Positions 54,201-63,200 of a DNA stretch of 64,000 bases are shown here, piece after piece. The DNA comes from Nocardia acididurans (GTDB taxonomy: Bacteria > Actinomycetota > Actinomycetes > Mycobacteriales > Mycobacteriaceae). The position numbers and the translations under genes were made by a program. Under the pieces are notes generated by a model that was not told where the DNA came from, searched no databases, and saw nothing but the letters and a program-made list of their open reading frames with translations. Position 1 is the stretch's first letter. Every line of letters starts with the position of its first letter. The stretch lies in assembly GCF_016741815.1 (NCBI RefSeq), contig NZ_JAERRJ010000011.1, positions 248,001 to 312,000 on the forward strand, read 5' to 3'.

Positions 54201-57200
54201 GATCGGTTCGTGGCCGACCCGTTCGGTGCGGCTGGTGAGCGGATGTATCGGACCGGGGATCTGGTGCGCTGGAACGCTTCCGGCGAACTGGAGTACATCG
54301 GCCGCGCCGATTTCCAGGTGAAGTTCCGCGGTCAGCGCATCGAGCTGGGCGATATCGAGAATGCCCTGGCCACAGTGGATTCGGTCGGCCAGGCGGTCGT
54401 CGTGGTCTGGTCCGACCAGCGCCTGGGCGATCAGCTCGTGGGCTATGTCGTGCCCGCGTCCGGCCGGCACGTGGACGTCGAGGCCGCCCGTGCGGACCTG
54501 GCGCAGCGACTGCCGGGCTACATGGTGCCGTCGGCGATCGTGGTGCTGGCCGAGCTGCCGGTGAACGCGTCGGGCAAGCTGGATCGCAAGGCGTTGCCCG
54601 CACCGGTGTTCGAGGCCAAGTCGTTCCGGGCGCCGTCCACTCCGGTCGAGGAGATCGTGGCGGGTATCTTCGCCGAGCTGCTCGGGGCCGAGCGGGTCGG
54701 CGTCGACGATGATTTCTTCGCGCTCGGCGGCAACTCGCTGATCGCCACCCAGGTGGTGGCGCGACTGGGTGCGGCGCTGTCGACCCAGATCGGCGTGCGC
54801 GTGCTGTTCGAGGCGCCCACCGTGGGCGCGCTCGCGGCCCGTGCCGAATCTCATGTGGGAACCGCTGCCCGCCAGCAGCTTTCGCGCCGACCCCGCCCCG
54901 AGGCGGTGCCGCTGTCGTTCGCGCAGCAGCGGATGTGGTTCCTCAACCGCTACGACACCGCCTCCGCGGCGTACAACATGCCGCTGGCGATTCGCCTGTC
55001 CGGTGAACTCGACACGGCCGCACTGGAATCGGCCGTTCGCGATGTGCTGCACCGGCACGAGGTGCTGCGCACCCGCTACCCGAATGCCGGGGACGCGCCC
55101 GTGCAGCAGGTGCTGCCGGTCGAGTCCGTCGATGTGGACCTGCGTCCCGAACTGCTCACCGAGACCGAGCTGCGGGGCGCCGTGGCCGCCTTCGCGGCCG
55201 TCGGATTCGATGTGGCACAGCAGATCCCGGTCCGCGCCCGGCTGTTCCAGGTGGACCTGGGCGGCCCCGCGACCGAGCACGTCCTGGTCGTCGTCGTGCA
55301 CCACATCGCGGCCGACGGCTTCTCGATGGGCCCGCTGGCCCGCGACGTGATGATCGCCTACACGGCACGCACCCAGGGCGGTGAGCCCGGCTGGGCGCAG
55401 TTGCCGGTGCAGTACGCCGACTACGCCATCTGGCAGCGCGAAATGCTCGGCGCGGAAAGCGATCTCGCGAGCCTCATCGCTCAGCAGGCCGCCTACTGGC
55501 AGTCGCAGCTGGTGGGCCTGCCCGACGAGGTGAGCCTGCCCGCCGACCGGCCCCGCCCGCCGGTGGCCTCCTACCGGGGCGGCGCGGTCGGGTTCCCGAT
55601 CGGCGCCGAGGTGCGCGATCGCCTGCAGGAGCTCGCCACCGAGCAGCAGGTGACCCCGTTCATGGTGCTGCACGCCGCCCTGGCGGTCTTCGTGGCGCGT
55701 CTGTCGGGCACCGACGACATCGCCATCGGCACCCCGGTCGCCGGTCGTGGCGAGGCCGCGCTCGACGACCTGATCGGCATGTTCGTCAACACGCTGGTGC
55801 TGCGCACCCGTGTGACGGGCAACGACACCTTCACCGATCTGCTGGCACAGGCCAAGGATGTCGACCTGCAGGCGTTCACGCACGCCGACATCCCGTTCGA
55901 ACGCCTGGTGGAGCTGCTGAACCCGGAGCGCTCCGCCGCGCGCAATCCGCTGTTCCAGATCGCGCTGTCGTTCGAGAACCTGCCCACCGGCACCTTCGAA
56001 CTGCCCGGCCTGCGGGTCGGCGTGCTCGATCTCGAGATCGAGATCGAGAAGTTCGATCTGGCGCTGGTCATCCGCGACGGCGCGGACGGCGGCTGGGATT
56101 CGCTGTTCACCTATGCCGTCGACCTGTTCGACCGGGCCACCGTGGCCGGGTTCGCGCAGCGCTTCAGCCGCCTGCTGGCCGAGCTCGTCGCCAACCCGTA
56201 CACACCGGTCGGTGACGTGAACATGCTGGCCGCCGAGGAGGAGCGGGCGCTGACCGCACGCGTCGGCGAGCCGGTCGAGGCGGTGGCGACCCTGCCGGGC
56301 ATCCTGTCCGCCGCGGTCGCGGCCAACCCGGACGGGATCGCCGTCATTGACCGGGATCAGCGACTCACCTACACCGAACTCGACACCCGGGCGACCCGAC
56401 TGGCCCGCGAGCTGATCGCTCACGGAGCCGGGCCGGAATCCCTGGTGGCCGTGGCGATCTCGCGTTCGCTGGACTCGGTGCTGAGCATCTGGGCCGTCGC
56501 CAAGGCCGGTGCGGCCTTCCTGCCCGTCGATCCGGCCTACCCGGTGGATCGCATCGCGCACATGATGGCCGATTCGGGCGCCCGCTTCGGTCTCACCACG
56601 GCCGCGCACGCGGACGCGCTCCCGGCGCCCGCCGGCGGCGCGTGGATCGTGCTCGACACCGACGAGGTGCGGGCCGGCCTCGAAACCCGTTCGGACGCAC
56701 CGATCACCGATGCCGACCGGACCGCGCCGGTGCGCCCCGAGCACCCCGCCTACGTCATCTACACCTCCGGTTCCACCGGTGTGCCCAAGGGCGTCGTGGT
56801 GACCCACACCGGCCTGGCGGGCTTCAACGCCTTCCAGGTCCGCAACTACGGCCTCGGCATCGACAGCCGCACACTGCATTTCGCATCGCCGTCGTTCGAC
56901 GCCTCGGTGCTGGAGTACCTGCTGGCCTTCGGCGCCGGCGGCACCCTCGTGATCGTGCCGCCCGGCGTCTACGGTGGCGCGGAGCTCACCGAAATCGTTG
57001 CGGGCCATGAGGTCACGCATCTGTTCGTCACCCCGGCCGCGCTGGCCACGCTCGATCCGGCGGGCCTGCACAGCGTGCGCGTGGTGGCCTCCGGCGGCGA
57101 GGCGGTGCCCGCCGATCTGGTGGCGAAGTGGGCGGTGCCGCTGCCCGACGGGACGGTGCGCACCTTCCACAACGCGTACGGCCCCACCGAGGCCACCGTC

Positions 57201-60200
57201 CAGACCAACGGCACCGAGCTCACGCCCGGTCAGCCGGTCACCATCGGTGGCCCGGTCGACGGCGTCCAGGCCCTGATCCTCGACGCCCGGATGCGGCCGG
57301 TTCCGGTCGGCGTGGCCGGTGAACTGTATGTGTCCGGACCCGCGCTGGCGCGGGGCTACCTCGACCGGACGGGTCTGACCGCCGATCGTTTCGTGGCCAA
57401 CCCGTACGGCGACGGCGCGCGCATGTACCGCACCGGCGATATCGTGCGCTGGCGGCACGACAGTGCGGGCTGGTCCGTGGAGTACGTGGGCCGCAACGAC
57501 TTCCAGGTGAAGATCCGCGGCTTCCGGATCGAGCTCAGCGAGATCGACTCGGTGCTGCAGGCGCACGACGGCGTCGACTTCGCCGTCACGATCGGCCACC
57601 GGACATCGACGGGCGCGACCATTCTGGCCGCCTATGTCCTGCCGGTCGACGGTTACGAACTCGACGACGCCGTGCTGCGCGCGCATCTGGCCGCTCGCCT
57701 GCCGGAATACATGGTGCCGCAGGCGATCACGGTCCTGACCACATTGCCGCTCACCCCGGCGGGCAAGCTCGATCGGGCCGCCCTGCCCGAGCCGGTGCTG
57801 CGGCAGCGCGAGTACCGCGCTCCGGGGACCGCGATGGAGCGGGCCGTGGCGGAGGTGTTCGCCTCGGTCCTCGGCACCGAGCGGGTCGGTCTGGACGACG
57901 ACTTCTTCGCGCTCGGCGGTACCTCGCTCACCGCCACCCAGGTGGTCGCCCGCCTCGGTGACGCGGTGGCGGCGGATGTCCCGGTGCGCATGGTGTTCGA
58001 GTCGGGCACCGTGGCCGCGCTCGCCGCGCAGCTGGAAACCCTGTCCGGCGGACGCCGCCGGGCCGCGCTGACCGCCGGGCCGCGGCCCGAGCAGGTGCCG
58101 CTGTCGCTGGCACAGCAGCGGATGTGGTTCCTCAACCGGTTCGACAACCGCGACACGGTCAACAACATCCCGGCCGTGCTGCGCCTGTCCGGTGCGCTGG
58201 ACGTCGACGCCTTCGACGCGGCCATCCGCGATGTGCTGGCCCGCCACGAGGTGCTGCGCACCATCTACCCCGAGGTGGACGGTGTCGGTACCCAGCAGGT
58301 GCTGGCGATCGACGAGGTCGCCGTCGCACTGGCCACCGAGTCGGTCGACGCCACCACCGTGGAGGCCCGTGTGGCCGACCTCGCCGGTGCGTATTTCGAT
58401 GTGACGCAGGAGATCCCGATCCGGGCCACGCTGCTGCGGGTGACCGGGTCCGAGCATGTGCTCGTACTCGTGGTGCACCACATCGCCGCGGACGGCTGGT
58501 CGATGGGCCCGCTGGCCCGCGATGTCATGGTCGCCTACGCGGCGCGGACCGCGTCCGAACAGCCGGGCTGGACCGAACTGCCGGTGCAGTACGCCGATTA
58601 CGCGCTGTGGCAGCGTGCGGTCCTGGGTGCCGAGGACGATCCGGAGTCGTTGATCTCCAGTCAGATTCGCTACTGGCAGCAGCAACTGGCGGTGCTGCCC
58701 GACGAACTGGTGCTGCCCGCGGACCGGCCGCGTCCCATGGTGGCCTCCTACAGCGGCGGCATGCACCGGTTCGTGATCCCGGCCGACCTGCAGCAGCGCT
58801 TGGTCGCGCTGGGCCGCGAGCGCAATGCCTCGCTGTTCATGGTGCTGCACAGTGCGCTGGCCGTGACGCTGGCCCGCTGGTCGGGCACGGACGACATCGC
58901 CGTCGGCACTCCGGTGGCCGGTCGTGGCGAGGCCGCGCTGGACGACCTGATCGGCATGTTCGTCAACACCCTGGTGCTGCGTACGAATGTCGTCGGCGCG
59001 CGCTCGTTCACCGAGCTGCTCGCCGAGGTCCGTGACACCGACCTGCACGCCTTCGCGCAGGCCGACGTGCCGTTCGAGCGGCTGGTCGAGGTGCTCAACC
59101 CGGCGCGCTCGCAGTCTCGGCATCCGCTGTTCCAGGTGATGCTGTCGCTGCAGAACACCACTGACACCACCTTCGCCCTGCCCGGTCTCACCGTGGCCGG
59201 GGTGCCGCTGGACACCGGCGCCACCAAGTTCGACCTGCACGTGAACCTGGCCGATCGAATCGGCGCCGACGGGCAGGTGGACGGCATGGACGCCGAAATC
59301 GTCTATGCGCGAGACCTTTTCGATGCCGATACGGTCGCCGGTCTCGCCGACCGGCTGCTGCGGGTGCTGACCGAGGTCGTCGCCGATCCGAGCGTGCCGG
59401 TCGGTGACATCGAGCTGCTGGATTGGGTCGAGAGCTCCCGGATTCTGGACGGCTGGAACGCCACCGCGCACGTGGTGCCGGTGTCGGCGACGCTGGCGTC
59501 GATGTTCCAGGCGCAGGCCGAGGCGACGCCGGACACGGCCGCGGTGTGGTTCGAGGGGACAGCTCTGGCCCACCCGTCGCCCGACCACCACCCCTCATCG
59601 AGTCGCGTCGCGACGCTGACATATTCCGAGTTCGGTGAGCGGGTGAATCGTCTTGCCCGCCACCTGATCTCGCTGGGTGTGGGTCCGGATTCGCTGGTGG
59701 CGCTGGGTATGCGGCGGTCGCTGGATCTGCTGGTCGGCATGTACGCGGTCACCGTCGCTGGTGGCGCGTACGTGCCGCTGGATCCGGATCACCCGGCCGA
59801 GCGCACCGGATATGTGCTGGATACCGCGAACCCGGTGTGCGTGCTGAGCACCGCGGCCGATCTCGCCGATCTGGAGCTGCCCGCTGCCGCGGCGGTGCTG
59901 TCGATCGACGAGCTGGATGTGTCGGGCTATTCGGCCGCGCCGGTGACGGATGCGGATCGTGTTGCGCCGCTGCGTGGTTCGGATGTGGCGTATGTGATCT
60001 TCACGTCGGGTTCGACGGGTCGTCCGAAGGGCGTGGCGGTCAGTCATGCGGCGATCGTGAACCGTCTGGTGTGGATGCAGGACGCCTACGGCCTGACGGC
60101 TGAAGATGTTGTGCTGCAGAAGACTCCGGCGACGTTCGACGTGTCGGTGTGGGAGTTGTTCTGGCCCTTGCAGGTCGGCGCGCGCCTGGTGATCGCCAAG

Positions 60201-63200
60201 CCGGACGGCCATCGCGATCCCGTGTACCTGGCGGAGCTGATCCGGTCCGAGCGGGTGACGACGGTGCATTTCGTGCCGTCGATGCTGTCGGTGTTCGTGG
60301 CCGAACCGGCTGCGGCGCGGTGTGATTCGCTGCGGATGGTGTTCGCCTCGGGTGAGGCGCTGCCGGTGTCGTCCGCGCAGGCGCTGCGCGGGCTGATCCC
60401 GGGCGTGGCGCTGCACAACCTGTACGGCCCGACCGAGGCCGCGGTCGATGTGACCTATCACGAGGTGACCGATGCCGATGTGGTGTCGGTGCCGATCGGC
60501 CGTCCGGTGTACAACACTCAGGTCTACGTGCTGGACGCGCGCCTGCATCCGGTCGCCGCGGGTGTTCCGGGTGAGCTGTACCTGGCCGGAACCCAGCTGG
60601 CCCGCGGCTACGTGGGCCGCCCGGACCTGACCGCGGATCGTTTCGTGGCCAACCCGTTCGGTGACAGCGGTGCGGTCATGTACCGCACCGGTGACCTGGT
60701 GCGCTGGAGTGCCGCCGGTGAGCTGGAGTACCTGGGCCGCACGGACTTCCAGGTGAAGCTGCGCGGTCTGCGCATCGAACTGGGTGAGATCGAGGCCGCG
60801 CTGACCGCGCAGGAATCGGTGGCCCAGTCGGTGGTCGTGGTGCGCTCGGACGAACGTCTGGGCGATCAGCTGGTCGGCTATGTCGTGCCGGTCGCCGGTC
60901 GCGCCGTCGACATCGAGAGCGTGCGGACCGAACTGACCGCGGCCCTGCCCGCCTACATGGTGCCGTCGGCGCTGGTGGTGCTGGACGCGCTGCCGGTCAA
61001 TGCCAACGGCAAGCTGGAGCGCAAGGCGCTGCCCGCGCCGGTGTTCGAGGCCAAGGCCTTCCGGGCCGCGTCCACCCCGGTCGAGGAGATCGTGGCCGGC
61101 ATCTTCGCCGAGCTGCTCGGTATCGAGCAGGTCGGCGTCGACGACGACTTCTTCGCCCTCGGCGGCAACTCGCTGGTCGCCATGCAGGTGGTGGCGCGTC
61201 TGGGTGCGGCGCTGTCGACCCAGATCCCGGTGCGCGTGCTGTTCGAGGCGCCGACCGTGGCCGCGCTGGCCGCGCGCGCCGAATCGCACACCGCGGACGA
61301 GGCGCGGCCGCTGCTGGCCGCGCGTCCCCGCGAGGCCGGGGAACTGGTGCCGCTGTCGTTCGCGCAGCAGCGGATGTGGTTCCTCAACCAGTACGACACC
61401 ACCTCCGCCGCCTACAACCTGCCGCTGGCCATCCGCCTGTCCGGCGAACTCGATACCGCCGCAATGGAATCCGCGCTGCTGGATGTGGTGCGCCGGCACG
61501 AGTCGCTGCGCACCCGCTACCCCGAGCACGGCGGCACCCCGGTGCAGGTCGTGGAGGCGGCCGAGCACCTCACCCTGGATCTGCGACCGCATGTGACCGC
61601 CGAGGCCGAGCTGGCCGCCGTGGTCACGGCGTACGTGTCGGCCGGATTCGATGTGTCCGAACAGGTTCCGCTGCGCGCCCGGTTGTTCCGGGTGGCTGAC
61701 ACCACCGCGGGCGGCGTCGAGGCCGGCGAGCACGTGCTGGTGGTGGTCGTGCACCACATCGCCGCCGACGGTTTCTCGATGGCCCCGCTGGCCCGCGATG
61801 TGATGACCGCCTACTCCGCGCGCATCCAGGACAGCGTCCCCGCCTGGGCGCCGCTGCCGGTGCAGTACGCCGACTTCGCGCTGTGGCAGCGTGAGGTGCT
61901 GGGCGTCGAGGACGATCCGGCCTCGCTGCTGGCTCGTCAGGTCGGCTACTGGCGCGAGGCGCTGGCCGGTGTGCCCGACGAACTGGTGCTGCCGTCGGAC
62001 CGGCCGCGTCCCGCTCTCGCCTCGAACCGGGGCGCGGAACTGTCGGCGACGCTGCCCGCCCCGCTGGTCACCGCGCTGGATCGGGTTGCCCGCCAGCAGG
62101 GTTCGTCGCTGTTCATGGTCACGCACGCCGCGCTGGCGGTGCTGCTGGGCCGGCTCGGCGGCACCGACGACATCGCCATCGGCACCCCGATCGCGGGCCG
62201 TGGCGAGGCCGCTCTCGACGGTCTGGTCGGCATGTTCGTCAATACGCTGGTGCTGCGGACGCAGATCGATCCCGAGGAGTCGTTCGCCGCACTGCTGCAG
62301 CGGGTCCGCCACAGTGACCTGGACGCCTTCGGCAATGCCGATGTGCCGTTCGAGCGGCTGGTGGAACTGCTGGCGCCGGAGCGCTCGCAGTCGCGCAACC
62401 CGCTGTTCCAGGTGATGCTGGCGTTCCAGAACATGGACCGCTCCACCCTGGAGCTGCCCGGCCTGTCGGTGTCCGAGCTGGAGATGAAGGACACCACCTC
62501 CCGCTTCGACCTGCAGTTCACGCTGTCGGAAATCCCCGCGCGGGAAGATGATTCGGCCACCGGTGGGATGGCGCTGACCCTGACCTACGCCACCGATCTG
62601 TTCGACGAGGCCACCGCCGACGACATCATCCGGCGCTGGCTGCGGGTGCTGCGGACGGTTGCCGCCGCACCCGAGATCGTGGTCGGCGACATCCCGCTGC
62701 TCGATGCCGCCGAGGCGGCGCAGGAGCTGCGCGGCTGGAATGCCACCGCGCGCGAGATCGGCACGGCGGCAACGCTTCCGGAGCTGTTCGCCGAGCAGGC
62801 GGCGGCCACCCCGGATGCGATCGCCATCGTCGATCGCGAAGCGGGCGAGTCGCTCACCTACGCCGAGTTCGCCACCCGCGTGCACCGGCTGGCGCACCGG
62901 CTGGTGGACGAGGGCGTCGGCCCGGAGACCCTGGTCGCGCTGGGACTGCGGCGATCGCTGGACCTGGTGGTCGCGGTGTACGCCGTGCTGGAGGCCGGCG
63001 GCGGTTACGTGCCGCTGGATCTGGACCAGCCGGCCGACCGCGTCGGCTACGTGCTCGATATCTCCAACCCGGTCTGCGTGCTGACCACCACCCGCGATTC
63101 CGCCGATGTGGCCGCCGCCGAGCTGGGTCTGGCGCTCGAACATCTGGTGCTCGACGAGGAGGACCTGTCCGGATACCCGGAGACCCCGGTCACCGACGCG

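Noticed and set aside
54021..59591. Minus-strand open frame of 1856 codons opposite the NRPS, with others at 45312-49220, 49239-53795 and 59595-63791
   Set aside because: The products are Arg/Gly/His/Gln-rich repeats without any domain. They mirror the strong third-position GC of the NRPS modules and repeat with module period, so they are antisense shadows.
48240..61270. Epimerase domains between carrier and condensation domains
   Set aside because: Each carrier is followed directly by a condensation domain (VPLSxAQQRMWFLN) and the carriers end LGGNS or LGGTS rather than the LGGDS common before epimerases.
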